NCBI GenBank assembly: GCA_022702705.1 | Contig: CM040431.1 | Coordinates: 32,759,936 to 32,823,935, forward strand | DNA length: 64,000 nt | Direction of reading: 5' to 3' | DNA from: Papilionanthe hookeriana x Papilionanthe teres | Lineage: Eukaryota > Streptophyta > Magnoliopsida > Asparagales > Orchidaceae | Shown here: piece by piece, positions 12,640-24,270 of the stretch | Layout of the letters: the number at the start of each line of letters is the position of its first letter | Position numbering within the stretch: position 1 is the stretch's first letter | Notes under the pieces: model-generated | The model's database searches: none | What the model was told of the DNA's origin: nothing | The model's input: the letters and a program-made list of their open reading frames with translations, nothing else | Made by a program: the position numbers and the translations under genes

Positions 12640-14162
12640 ATGGCTTCAGGGCGTTCCTACGCTGCCTCCCTCTCCGGTGGAGCGGCTCTGTCGTTCGCTC
12701 TTGTTACTTTCCTCAATCTTTTCATGATGCTTTGAAGTTTGGAGGGGATCATCAGTTTATTAGAAAGCTTGGCCGTAAGAACAGTAAACCTGCTCTTTTT
12801 CTCATGGATGAAGAAAACAACGTCCTTGCCTCGACTTGCCGCTTTGTTCTTGTGGGTAAGTTCTTATATGGACATCCAAAGATGGAGATCATTAGAAAGG
12901 AGTTTGAGTTGATGAAACTTATTGGTAGCTGAAAAGTCGGACGGTTGGATGGGCGACATGTCCTCATCCAACTGTCCATTGGTGCTGATTATACATAGAT
13001 TTTTGCTAGAAAAGTCATAAAGATTGATAATCGTTTCATGAAGGTACTCAAATGGACTGTCGACTTCGATCCCAAAGCTGAATCTCCCATAATCTCTGTT
13101 TAGCTTATGTTCCCTGGCTTGAAATATCATCATTTCCACGATGAAATTGTCTACAATCTCGCTACGGGCTTTAGTAAACCTCTTAGAGTTGATTATCACA
13201 CTCTAGACCGCACTAGCCTTCTGATGCCTGTGTTCTTGTGGAACGAGATGTTACAAAGTCCTACCCTGATGAAGTTTGGATAGGCTCTAATCATACGGGG
13301 TATTGACAGAGGGTAATTATGGGGCCTCATCCACACTACTGTACTCATTGCTGTATGTTTGGACATAATTCTGCAGTTTGTGATAGATTGCATCCTCATT
13401 AAAGCCTGCAGTTACTCAAGGACCTCTTATTTTCCGGCCACCTACCACCTCTGATCCATTAGCTGCACCTGTGAATGAGCATCTCGAATCACCATCGCCC
13501 ACATCTCTTCAGGTTTCCCTCCTGTCCATGATGCAGCTGACAATACGAACTTAACCGAGGAGGTTCAGCCCCTCCGATCCAAAGAATTGACCTCTGTCTT
13601 GCCTTCTGCTTCTCCTGCTCATAAGACTACTGAAAATACTTTGAGTTCTTTTATTCCCCCATCTTCTGCCCCCCTGCTTTTATTTGATGAAGAACCCCTC
13701 CCCATTGAGATTTGAGGAGGATGTGGCTCCTCTTATTTCTTCTCCAACTATTGATCCACTTACTGTTGACCCGAATTCTCAGGGGGAGGATGTGGCTTCT
13801 CCTATTTCTCCTCGAGCCTTTGATCCAGTTACTGTTGCCACTAATGTTTTGTAGTCTGGACGGATTATTCAAAAATTCAGCAGGAAGAGGGAGACCCCCA
13901 AGTAATGGTAAATTGTCCTACACAAACACTGGAACCCATCGCTGCACCTGCCTTTCCTTCTATGGATCAGACGGACCAGTCCTCAGAAGAAGAATGACAA
14001 ATATACACTTCTCGGCGGAAGAAAAAGCCTGGGGGTACGATTGGAGACTTATTGGATGATATCTCGATCACTCCTGGCAATGGAACAACACTTAAGAGTT
14101 TGCTTTCTAGATCCGCCCCAAGAACCAGAGGAAGAGGAATGGCTAGGCGACTTCTTCCTTAG
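12640..14162 (+). pseudogene. LINE ORF1 (DUF4283 / CCHC zinc knuckle), decayed copy 1
   Basis: Start chosen at 12640 (MASGRSYAAS), matching the start of copy 2 (MARSYVAAV); the stop at 14160-14162 follows RGRGMARRLLP, as in the other copies. The frame holds FHDALKFG, FIRKLGRKNSKPALF and FVLVGKFLYGHPKMEIIRK (about 12720-12900), then DGRHVLIQLS and KWTVDFDPKAESP (about 12950-13090), the order of plant LINE DUF4283 ORF1 proteins. A zinc knuckle YCTHCCMFGHNSAVC (C-x2-C-x4-H-x4-C) near 13340-13384 is intact. The proteins bind element RNA. Several stops and frameshifts break it. The C-terminal tail is arginine-rich. Confidence 0.8.
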
Positions 14163-14335
14163 ATACTGTGATTTGTATTTTTCCTTTTGTGTCTTTTGTA
14201 TCCTTTTTGTTTGAGCTTTCTCTGCATTTTGTATCATATGGGTAGGGCTTCATCTATTGGGCCATATCCTAAAACTTTCTTTTGTATCCTTTTTATTTCA
14301 ATAAAATAGGCCCTAGAGCTTTTTCTTAAATATAT
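14135..14335 (+). other. 3' UTR and polyadenylation-like end of LINE-derived copy 1
   Basis: After the ORF1 stop, T-rich sequence runs to TTTTTATTTCAATAAAATAGGCCC, with AATAAA-type signal near 14300-14306. It is followed by TTTTTCTTAAA and TA repeats to 14353. Copies 2 and 3 share this end in order, so it is a family trait rather than random tail. Confidence 0.6.
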
Positions 14336-15497
14336 ATATATATATATATATATTATATTGTTAATGGAAAATTTTGTAAAATTGGGACTCTTGGTTAGAA
14401 TTTAAGATTGGAGAAGAATAGGAGGTGAAGTGTGTTAGCAAAAGGAGGAAGATTGGCTCGAGCAAACTTTAGTAAGGAAAGTTTGGGTTTATATTATAAT
14501 TTATCTAATGAATTTTAATAGCAAGGTAAAGTTAATAATTAATTAAAATAATATGAATAAATTAAATTCGAGTAATATGAATATCACGTTTATTTTAGAC
14601 ATCAATTTTTAGAAGTGTTGTGATCAAGGAAAATCCAATAATAAATAATCGTCATCGAGACGAGTACTCGTATTGTTATGCTATGGTAATATTTCGCTTA
14701 TTCTGAACAAAATGAATTTATTATTACTATCACTAGTTGTATTGAACTTACTGCAAACTCACGATTTATGATTCCATTGATTTGTTATTCATATTGTAGG
14801 ATTGATGTTTACTAAGCATTTTTTTTAAAATTATCATCAGGATTAAATGCTATACATGCAATGAAAATTAAATAATCATTATTAACCAGTGATATTCATA
14901 GTATGCTTGCATGTGAATGTTTGACTATGATTGAGTCATTTCTTTATGGTACTAGCGGGAGAATGCTAAGATATCCATGCACATAAATGAAAAGAAATAT
15001 TGATATTGAAGTATCTTAATGGTATAATTTTTAGACGATCTTTCTTGTGATGGTTGTACAGACATTGAATGATATAAATATGTTATTGATATAATAAAAC
15101 ACATTTAATAACATGAATATCGTAAGTGATCATATATATTGGATATCAAATATTTTATATTGATTTTTCAAAAGCTTAATTGACACATATATTGTCTTAT
15201 TTTCTCTTGTATTACTGAAGCTTAGGAATGTGAATATTCAGCTTTAGTTAGCTCACCGTTGTTTTAAACTTTTTTCATGTATAACTAAGTGATTTAAAAG
15301 ATGAGCGCTAGAAGAAGAAGTGTTTTGATGATGCGGCCAATGAGGTAAATTTGATTATACTACTTTAATTTAATTTTTTTAGTCTCTTTTATTTGTTAAC
15401 AGCTAGTTATAGAAAATGAATATAAAATGCCTAATTTTTACAGTCCGACCATCTGTGCTCACCTTAGTTAATTCCAATCTTGGGTCGGGTCATGACA

Positions 15498-18195
15498 GTT
15501 GTTACGATTGAGCATTTTATTCATGATGTACAATAATATTTATTTTACTTTAGTAGACTAAGAGCGGGGATTAAAAATTGTTCCTTTTAACATAATTATT
15601 TGAAATATATTTTATGAATGTCTATATCGGTGTGTTGGTCTTGTCTACTCCAACTTTTATAATGTGGAGGATCAGACCTTAAAAGAGGGACTTATGACCC
15701 TATATTATTGGTAGAGGCCTGGGAGCTTTCATTCCGAAAAACAAACTTTCTTTTTTAGAAGAACTTGAAGGCTAATTGTAAATATAAAACAAAAAAGAGT
15801 TTGTGTTTCACATTGGGTATTCGGTTGTAAATTTGTTTGATTAAAGAACATTTTTTAGGTTTCACAATAATTTATCAAGGGGTAGAAGTCTTGCAGGCTA
15901 GAGCCGAGAGTTTCACTTAAAAAATGTGGAACTTATGATTATCATACAAGTAGAGTGAACCGAGAGTCTTATCTTAGACGGCTTTTTAACAATCGAAGAC
16001 AAAATCTTTTCATTTTAATCTTGTAGCATCAATGTTTGACAGAGGGCTTTAGTCTTATCAACTTTGACTTTTGTAATGCAAATAATTGGACTTGAAGAAA
16101 TAGATGTCTATGTGAATTTGGATTTGCTTTATTTTTAGGTTGTTTGCTATAGGACATATGGATAAGATTATTTTTTATGATTTCACGTCATGTGTGTTTT
16201 TTGAAAGGGTTTCTCGGCATATGACATACGACTGTATCTTTTAATTTATTTAAAAAGATCACCATTTCTATGAATCCACTTTTATTTGATGTGTGAGGGA
16301 CCTATTGTGGCAGTCATCCACATAAATTCATCGTCATTGAAACATGCATGTTCGTTCGCTTGGAGTATATTATTGTTCGTGTTTTGATAGCTTACGTGTG
16401 CTGATTTGTCATAAAATAGCGCACTTTAAGTTTATTATTGCCTGTATTTTTGTTCACTTTGATTTGTTTGCAATTATTACTAGTTAAAATTCAATATTGT
16501 TTTTTTAAACGAGATAATATTTGTTGGTGTGAATTTTATTTTTTTGGGTGGGTCCTACGAAGATTCAATTTTTTATTATCAATAAGAACCATCCTTAGTT
16601 CATTTTTATTCCAATTTCAGTTCATTGAGAGCATTTTTAAGAGTTTTAAGCGTTTAGAAAAGTTAGTGTAGCCAGTAATTTTTGTGCCATAGGTGTACTT
16701 TAAAATTCATTATGTCAGGAGTAAGCCTAATTTACGTTTTGGTTTCTTTTTAATTCTTTTGACATGATATTGTATATCATTTTGAGAGTCCATTTATTGT
16801 TGTTTTGTAATTTTCAATTGTATTTTTGTCCTGGTATTGAATCCAAGAAGTCATTATAAACAACGATGTTAATCTCTTGCTTCTCCCCTACTTAAGTGAC
16901 ATCTATGGGAGTGTTGGGTTTGTCCGCCACATCAAGCAAGTCCATGATGACCCATTTTTTCCACCCCATTATGCCAAAGAAGAAAAAAAAATGTGTACGA
17001 GTTCACGTACGAGTTCACGTACTTGTTCAAAAATTTGTTAACACAAATTTCCCAACTGATTAGAAATTGCATATGAGTAATTATTTGGTGGCTTGGATTT
17101 TCTTTCATCATCATACCAAGAAAGGTGCACGAGTCATCTCTGTACCCATCAAGAGAGATTGATACATATGTCACCAGCTCAACCGTATTCTCTTAAATGT
17201 TTTGGTAAGTGGCTTGTTCTGCATTTTATCTTTGCGTACGAGGTGATTGACTGACGACAAGATCAAGCACACATTTTTCTTCTCCCTTTTTTTTTCCTTT
17301 TTAAACGAGCGAGAGTGGGACATGGAGTCAGCAGGATTTGAGTAGATGTTAAGTAGAATTTAACTTGAATCTTGTCAAATGGCCAAAATGACAACTTAGA
17401 AACCCTATAGAATCTTCACACCCTTTTCTCCTTCGTTTTATCTTTCAGAAGTATCAAGTCTGGGCACTGTATATTTAACTTATATTTGCTATTTTCATGA
17501 ACTTCTCTTCTTTCCTGCAGACATTATTAGTCCCATCAGGCTTTTTCTAGTGAGCTCCAGGGCGACTTCCTCCTTTGGACTCGTGATGTCTTCGCCTGCA
17601 AGCTCCTATGCTACCTCCCACTTACACGCTGCTTGACCCGTTTTTGCCTTCTCTTAGCATGCTCTTTGTAACTTCCTCGCTTCTTTTTGCTATTTGGGAT
17701 TTGGAAATGGATAGGGGCGAAAAGGCAATAGGTGAGAAAACAAAATAGAGCGAGGTATGGGCTCGATGAGATTTTTTTTTTTTTTCATTTTCTTTTATAG
17801 TCCAGCAGAGATTAGAACAAGAGGGAGTTTGACACAATAGGTTGAATAATAAAGTAATAATTGTATTGCTCGGATGTATACAAATAATAAATTGGGCCAT
17901 TTACATACAAACCACACAATTCTCATGCATTTACCTAACACCTAAACATTCTTATGTACATGCATATCAGTCAAATTTTTAATCTCACATAAAAAATATC
18001 ACCATCACCATATTGTGAAAAGTGAGATATGTGTTTTTTCATTCATATGTTATGACACCAAAGTGTAATACATGTATATATCAAACTATAGTTGTTAGCT
18101 CTATATGTATATACAAAAGAATTTTGTAGCGTGTAAATTTCCCTAAAAAGGTTTTCTTGAAGGGCTGGGGACCGAACCACATTTAGGTAGAAATA
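15498..18195. other. AT-rich DNA; possible copia LTR start at 16912
   Basis: There are no convincing genes. At 16900-16925, CTATGGGAG is followed by TGTTGGGTTTGTCC, the typical look of a polypurine tract and Ty1/copia LTR start, but no partner LTR or pol was found. A 12-base motif (ACGAGTTCACGT) is tandemly doubled near 16996-17020. The short open frames (for example 16932-17174 minus, 17622-17900 minus) match nothing I recognise. Confidence 0.4.
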
Positions 18196-19146
18196 ATGTT
18201 TTGAAAACTAGATCGGGCTGGCCTGTCGTACCTACTGTCCCATTGGGAACTAGGCTTGGTTTCGACCTGGGTGGGAATAATAACAAGATTTACAATGAAC
18301 TAGCATAGAACCGCTGGTCCAACCAGAAACCCGAAAAACAATTCCCGGTTTAAGAAAACCAACCTGCGACGCGATTGCCTCACTATCCGTCGTCACTTGA
18401 ATAGATTGTTCTGGTTCTTCCGAATCTTCTTTCCATAGGAGAAAGCTTTTTGAGGTATTTATGAGACCTGTCTCACCACGAGAAAAAAAAAGAAAGGTAC
18501 GAAAGAGAAGCAAAGGGGATGAGAGCAATCAATAGATGGGCTCTGCATGGGAAGTTTCAAATGGAGAAGAAAGGCATTGGAGTGGAGTCAAGAAGGATAA
18601 AAAAATGGTGATTTGAGGAAGAACATGATAACATAGTGGGCAAAGAGTTCCTCAGCGCCATATGGCAGATTCAACGGTGGGAGGAAGAGCGGCCAACCAT
18701 ATCGTGGGATCTCATGTCAACATGGTAGATGGGAGCCAATAGAAACCTCGAGGAAACTATGTTATAAGATAGTTAAGGTGCAGATAAGGATGGAAGTTGC
18801 ACTAGACTTTAGATTCTTGCAACATTTAATTTTTATTCATTATAAAATTTTTATTTTAAAGTTATTGCAGTGTGATCCTTATATTTCTTATTTAAATTTG
18901 TTTGAAAATTTATTATTGTTAAATATTGAAATAATATGCCTAAATTATTGTTGTGTTGGAAGATATTTATTTTTTATTTCATAAATCAATTTTTTTAAAC
19001 TACATTATTTATGTCATATTTAAATAAATTTATAATTCATTATATCATCTAGTTGAATCCTTGGTTCAACTCCGGTTTAATCTTTGAACATTGAACCTCT
19101 TTTTTTACCGATTTAATGTCTGGTTTGGTTCTCACGACCTTAAAAA
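18196..19146. mobile_element. Possible degenerate DNA transposon with GGTTCAAC-type ends
   Basis: The left part (TTTTGAAAACTAGATCGGGCTGG) and the right part, read backwards (TTTTTAAGGTCGTGAGAACC, then AAACCGGAGTTGAACC), resemble the GGTT/CCGG-rich ends common on plant DNA transposons. A similar stretch (TCAGATCGGATTGGTTGGTT) occurs at 22979. There is no transposase and no clear target duplication. Confidence 0.3.
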
Positions 19147-19213
19147 TTCACTATTAGTTTGAACTGGTGCAAATTTTTAAATATTGTTTTTATAGTTAAA
19201 AGAGAAATTCCGT

Positions 19214-21288
19214 TATATATATATATATATATATATTTAAAGGAAAGGCCTAAGGCCAATTTCATTGAAATAGGTAAGATACAACATAAAGTTTTTTTAG
19301 GAGAAGACCCAACAGATGAAGTGCTACCCCTAAATTACAAAATATAAGAATGGCTTAAAGTGAGTAGGATACATAAGACATCAAAGAAATAAAACATGCA
19401 AATATGCAAATAATAAAGACTAAGGAGGAGATCGCCTAGTCTTTCCCCTTCCTTGGGATTTTGAGTGGAAGTCAGAAAGCAAGTTTTGAAGTATTGTTCC
19501 ATTGTCATTGGAGACCTGAGTATCATCTGCTATGTCTCCTAGCTAAATATAATAGTCACCCTGTTTCTTTTTCCGAGAAGTGTAAACTTGTCATTCTTCA
19601 TCTGAAGACTGGCCTGTCTCATCAATGAGAGGAAATGGAGAGGTCGCTGTGGGTTTCACTGCTTGCGTAGGACATTTGTTCAATACTTAGGGGATTCCTT
19701 TCTTCCTGCTGAATTTGTGCGCAAACCATTCAAACTCCAAAGCTTTAGTGGCAACAGTAACTGGTTCAACTGCATGAGGTGAAATAGGGGGAGCTATCTC
19801 CTCCCCCTGAAGATGTGGGTCTTCCGTAAGTGGGTGGAGAACTGGAAGAGAAACCACGCTCCCCCCTCCCTCTCATGGAGAGGCGTATGATCTGTAGTCT
19901 TAGGAACAGAAGGAGCAGAAGGCGAAACAGAAGTCGATTCTTTGGATTGAATATTAATATCCGCATCAGTTGCCATACAAGTGTCAGGAATGAGATTAAC
20001 ATCCTGTGGATCAACTATTATCACTGGAGGGACCTCCAGATTTTCTGGTTGGTATTCGGTGATCCGTGGGACATCAGTAGAAGAGTTAGGTGGCATTGCA
20101 GGTGGCACTTCAACAGAAACCTCAGGAGGTAGGGGGTGGGAGGCCAAACCGATAGTGCTTCCCACCGAGGGAGCTTGCAGCTTTAAATTTGGGTGTAGCC
20201 TATGATAAGCAGTAAGACTATGGCCAAACATTGAACAATGCGAACAATAAGGAGGGTGAGGACCCATTTCCACTGGTCGCCAATACCCTGTATGCCCAGA
20301 TCCAATCCAAACCTCATCAGGATACGACTGTGTAACATCACGTTCAACCAAGAAGCAAGCATCCGATGGACGAGTGTTTTCTAAGGTCGGTTTATCCACC
20401 TGTAACGGTTTTTCAAACCTTTTGGCAAGTGAGGAGAATCTCGTAGTTGAAGTGGTGATATTTAAGCCGTGGAACGTGACCCATACTGGTAAAATAGGAG
20501 ATTCAGCCTTTGGATCAAAATCAACTGTCTATTTGAGAAACTTCATGATTCTGTTGTCAATTTTTATCATTTTGCGGGAGAAAACAGAAGTATAGTCTGT
20601 ATCAGTTGTGAGATGAATCAGAACATGTCTACCATCAAGGGAGCCAACTTTCCAGGGTCTCGCAAGCTTTAAAGTGTCGAAAAAATGGCGTATAGTGTCC
20701 ATTTTTGGACGTCCATACAGGAATTTTCCAACCAGAACCAGACGGCACGAAGAGACGAGAATATTTGTGTCTTCCTCCGTGAGAAAAAGTGCAGGCTTGC
20801 CATTCTTACGGCCCAACTTGCGAATGAATTTGTAGTTTCCATTCCCAAGTTCGAGGGCATCATGGAACTCCTGCGGAAAGACGCAGGAATGCCGCGTTGA
20901 ACTAGAGCTGCCAGCCGTAACGGCGGCAACGTAGCTGCGTGCCATGGATGCGAGAGAGAGAGAGACCTCTCACCCGTCGGCTATATATGATCGAGCGCAG
21001 TAGGAAGCATACGCGGCTCGACTCGAGGCACGGCGTCTGCGACCGAGGAAAGGCTCGGCCAAACGACGCACTCGGCCCAGAGTCTCGTAGCAGGAGGACG
21101 ACGGTGCGCGAGCTGCTGCGAGGAGACGACGAGACGACGTTGGTGTGTGACCTGCTGAGAGGAGACGACGACGCGCTGAAAGCTTCGTTTCCGTGCTCGA
21201 CGAGACCGACGCAATGGATAAAACGAAGATCACTGCGGGGTTTCTCCATCAGAAGAAAACCTAGCGGAGCTACCCGCCGACGTCGCCA
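19214..21288 (-). mobile_element. ORF1-only (HAL1-like) LINE unit, copy 2, full length
   Basis: Read on the minus strand it begins GGCGACGTCGGCGGGTAGCTC (two overlapping stretches) and ends CAATGAAATTGGCCTTAGGCC, then TTTCCTTTAA and a TA tail on the left. The 5' start matches copy 1 (GGCGGCGTCGAGAGCTC), so both copies are full length at about 2.1 kb. It has a ~340-bp GC-rich 5' leader, ORF1 and a T-rich 3' UTR, and no RT or endonuclease. It is the youngest-looking copy: ORF1 has only one nonsense codon and about one frameshift. A TA run lies at the tail (19217-19236). Confidence 0.75.
19420..20945 (-). pseudogene. LINE ORF1 (DUF4283 / zinc knuckle), nearly intact copy 2
   Basis: From the ATG at 20945, about 508 codons run to a stop at 19420-19422 after QGRGKTRRSPP. 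Domain order: FIRKLGRKNGKPALFL (residues ~36-51), VLVGKFLYGRPKMDTIR, KVGSLDGRHVLIHL and FDPKAESPILPVWV, all typical of DUF4283. KPLQVDKPTLENTRPSDA leads to DEVWIGSGHTGYW and a zinc knuckle YCSHCSMFGHSLTAY, in which the last cysteine has become tyrosine (copy 1 keeps C). The remaining half is acidic and Pro/Ser-rich. A TAG replaces the expected TGG (W) right after MKFLK (about 20529-20531), and a slip in a G/C run near 19860 shifts the frame. The role would be RNA binding in a LINE particle. Confidence 0.85.
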
Positions 21289-21402
21289 TGAAATTGAATG
21301 GTTGATATAGCATTTATAGATCAGAAAATAGTTTTGGGGGAGAGAATGCTACCAATATACTTGTTTGAGAGGATCTACATAACTAAGTTGTGGACTATCC
21401 GT
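21289..21402. other. Spacer between inverted LINE-derived copies
   Basis: About 110 bp separates the 5' end of copy 2 from the TA run next to copy 3. It holds no gene. The final bases before the TA run (TATCCGTTATATA) resemble those beside the tail of copy 2 (ATTCCGTTATATA at 19208). Confidence 0.5.
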
Positions 21403-21928
21403 TATATATATATATATATATATATATGGCTAGCACCGTGGTTGCTGAACAAGCTGGAAGGGTGTCCCTTCCTCCTGTGGTGCAAACCGCCCTGGTGGCT
21501 ACCACAACTGTCGATTCTGACCGATATATCCAAAAATTTAGCAGAAAAGAAGAAACTCCAACTTATCGCTGCACCCACCGGTAAGTTTCGACGGACTACG
21601 ACGAAGAGGAAGAAGCTAAAGAAGAAGTAGAAGAAGATGAAGAAGAAGAAGATGAAGAGGATTGGCAGGTTTACACTTTTCGACGGAAGAAGAAGCCTAG
21701 GGATACTCTGGCAATGGGGCAGCACTTAAGAGCTTACTCTATGATTCTCCTAGAAACAGAGCGAGAACAGCGCGATCTCGTTCTTAGACATTGTTATTGT
21801 TGTTTATGTACTGATTTTTGGATCCTTGTGTTAGCTTTGTATTGTAGGGGTAGGGTTTCATGTTTTGGGCCTCTCCACAAGCTCGTGTAACTGTTTTTAT
21901 TTCAATAAAATTGGCCCTAAGGTTTTTC

Positions 21929-22001
<73 letters not shown>
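21403..22001 (+). mobile_element. ORF1-only LINE unit, copy 3, 5'-truncated, between TA repeats
   Basis: A TA tract (21403-21427) leads directly into sequence matching only the last third of ORF1, then the family 3' UTR (TTTCAATAAAATTGGCCCTAAGG) and a 70-bp TA tract (21932-22001). The coding part reads YIQKFSRKEETP, a lysine/glutamate-rich stretch, then DSPRNRARTARSRS and a stop at 21785-21787, collinear with the C-termini of copies 1 and 2. 5' truncation is typical of LINE-style target-primed insertion. Confidence 0.75.
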
Positions 22002-22003
<2 letters not shown>

Positions 22004-23849
22004 CGTATCCGAACTGGGACTTGGTTGGAAAAGCCTTGAATATTGCAAAAGTTTTTAGTACTGTCATCATGCAATGACATAGTTGGAATCATTAGAAACT
22101 TTAATCCAATTGAATGTCTAATGGTTAATTATATACCAAATTATCATATTTCTTTCAGGTTCTCTTATTTCCAAGAATTGTAAACCAATACAACACATTG
22201 CATATGGTGGCCTGAAAGTGCTGATGGGAAGCAGAGATGGATCAAGATGCAAATAAATTTTTTGAGCTGGATAAGTATACCTAACTTTTATTATTATTTT
22301 TAATCAAATTAGAATACTTAATATTCCTTTCACTCCATTATTTCCTAACCATCTATATTGTTCAAATTGCTTCATCTCTGGCTTTGCACACGAGTGTGTA
22401 TTCTTTGGAGAACCAGTTTTTTAGTAAATTCTCAAATTTTCTATCCTCCAGAGTTAAATTTGATATAATGCCAACACCAGCTTAACAATTGTTTATCTTG
22501 ATTCAATTTTTGATTTAAGCTTTACCTTCATTATGTTTGATATAACTCTTGTTAAAAAATGATTCATTTTGTAATATTTTAATGTGGAATTTTAGGGAAA
22601 ACTAATTTAAGATTTTATAGTTAATTATTAGCTCATCTTTTTTAATTCGAACGGTAAATCTTAATATTTACATATTTCTTTGTTGTAGCATTGTTGCTTT
22701 AGATTGGTGTTACTAACAAATTGAATTTAGTTATTCAAAATTTATATGTGAACACCAGCTCTTGGGTATGTAATTAGTTGGATTTTAAGAAGTGTGCAAT
22801 AGTTTTCATGAATCTTAATTATTATTATGTTGCGTGTGGTTGTTAAAATAATAAATGTCTTCTTAAGTGTATAGTTTTTATTATTTTGAAGTGTGCTTTC
22901 AAGCATGGTAGATGTTAGAAGGGCACTTGAAGTGTCATAATGTGGTTGTGTGGGTTTTGAATTATGTTTTATAAATCAGATCGGATTGGTTGGTTCAATC
23001 AGTTCAATCGGTTCGACTATGAATTGAGCTTTTGGCCAGTTTGGGTAATATTAAGAATCTTCCAGTTTTATTCAGAAAAAAATAAAGAATTATAAAATGA
23101 AAACTCAAATTATAATTCATGAGGCTCAGAAAACAACAGAAACAATAAGCGCAACTTTAACAGAACTCTGATAACAAAACTCTAATAATACTCCTATAAC
23201 AACATAATTGTAACACTCCAATAGCAACAACAATAACAACGATGACAAGTTTGATGACAAGTTTGATGGTAGATCGACAACCACCAAGAATGTTAAGCCG
23301 TTCATAATAATATTAAATTTTCATTCTAAATTTCCAATATATAAAAATATATTCAGAAATTGATTGAATTTTAATGGTTGGAATTCACTAATGCTCAATG
23401 CCAAACTCAGCATTTAGAGAAGACCAATGTATAAATGCAAGTAACCAAATTTGACATATAGAAAAGATCATGACAGAAAGAAAGACTATCTAACATCATA
23501 AATCCAATCAAGTAAAAAAACCACACTCACCATCAAGTGAGAAATTCGACCAACAAAACCAACAACTAATAAAAACCCAAAACAACGACAAAGAACAAGA
23601 TAGAGAAGAACTACTCTTGTCATATTTTTAAATTCTAAAATTAACATAATATAATATTAAAATTCCATCCTGATTTAAAATATATATCAACATCAGGTTG
23701 AATTTCAATACAACATGGAATAAAACAAAAGCACAAAACATAAAACAGGTAAATCATCTCAAAGATAAATTTGAAGAAAAAATTGAAAAACAAATCCGGC
23801 AACATTAAATTAATGCAAGTTATACAAATTCCTTAAGATTAAAGGAATA
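22002..23849. other. AT-rich DNA without recognised gene
   Basis: The stretch from 22979 to 23030 has GGTTGGTTCAATCAGTTCAAT-type sequence like the ends of the possible transposon at 18196-19146. Further right, simple CAACAA-rich sequence runs to about 23260, then AT-rich DNA that may be the 3' UTR of the minus-strand LINE that follows. I see nothing else. Confidence 0.45.
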
Positions 23850-24270
23850 GAATTTTTAAATTTACATTTCCTACTTTTCTCATTAACCCATCCAATGAAT
23901 TATCTGAATAATAATATCAATCATAGTACAATGCGTTTTATAGAAATTCTGCAATTCCTTTCATACCAAATATAATAAGCAATAATTCGAATAGCTAAGA
24001 GATGAAATTTCTTATAGATTTTACAGGAAATAACATCAGAATGATATAAAACCTAAAATCTATTAGGAGCGATAAAGAATTGATCACGAGGAATAAATTT
24101 ATTAAGAAGATAAAGAGACTTACGACATTCAAAAAATAAATGATTATGAGATCGAACCACGTCAGAGCAAAGAACATATATAATATTAACAAAAAAGTAC
24201 CTTTAAGACATAATATTATTAAGTTTAAACCCATTATGAATAATTTTTTAAAAATGCAAAGCAAATTTAA
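23850..24270 (-). pseudogene. LINE ORF2 C-terminal zinc-binding RT domain and tail
   Basis: Minus-strand translation yields hydrophobic blocks with the position and spacing of the plant L1 C-terminal domain. AIRIIAYYIWYERNCRI (about 23995-23943) closely resembles the usual IxYxIWxERNxRI end of ORF2. Confidence 0.6.

Larger units (their letters stand above)
12217..14353 (+). mobile_element. ORF1-only (HAL1-like) LINE unit, copy 1, full length
   Basis: A 2.1-kb unit starts GGCGGCGTCGAGAG and ends CAATAAAATAGGCCCTAGAG, a T-rich stretch and a TA tail. Both ends match copy 2 (minus strand, 19214-21288), and the 3' end also matches copy 3. Between them lies one gene, the DUF4283-type ORF1; there is no endonuclease or reverse transcriptase, and no space for one. 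The uninterrupted left LTR shows the empty site as ATTATATATATTG, so insertion was into a short TA run. The layout recalls mammalian half-L1 (HAL1) elements, which carry ORF1 alone and move with a helper. Helper dependence here is inference. Confidence 0.75.
5787..15497 (+). mobile_element. Tekay/Del-like Ty3/gypsy element, gutted, with nested insertions
   Basis: Two related long terminal repeats, both starting TGTnACGC and ending TGACA, bracket a short interior. The left LTR (5787-10400) is interrupted by a copia element, the right LTR (11767-15497) by an ORF1-only LINE unit; without these, each is about 1.6 kb or a little less. A degenerate initiator-Met-tRNA primer site (TTATCAAAGCC, about 10408-10418) follows the left LTR, and a purine tract (GAGTGGGGAAG, about 11754-11764) precedes the right one. 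The line just before it, coding FEDEIFVSGEDCD, resembles the usual end of pol in Del/Tekay elements. Most of protease, RT and integrase is gone. I found no five-base target duplication (AATTT left, GTTGT right), so an end may have been altered or rearranged. Confidence 0.8.
11767..15497 (+). repeat. Right LTR of the Tekay/Del-like element (split by a LINE-derived unit)
   Basis: It starts TGTGACGCCTCG and ends GGGTCATGACA. The sequence aligns with the left LTR before 12210 and after about 14354. The break holds the ORF1-only LINE unit. The ~220-bp part from 14570 to 14768 is unique to this copy because the left LTR lost it around the copia insertion. No target duplication is evident at 15498. 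Confidence 0.75.

Noticed and set aside
20902..21310. Several overlapping frames in GC-rich DNA on both strands
   Set aside because: They lie in the 5' leader of LINE-derived copy 2; arginine/serine-rich composition reflects GC content.
21784..22092. Frames with IYIYIYIY runs (also 21298-21725, 45132-45420, 54499-54702)
   Set aside because: These are translations of (TA)n microsatellites.
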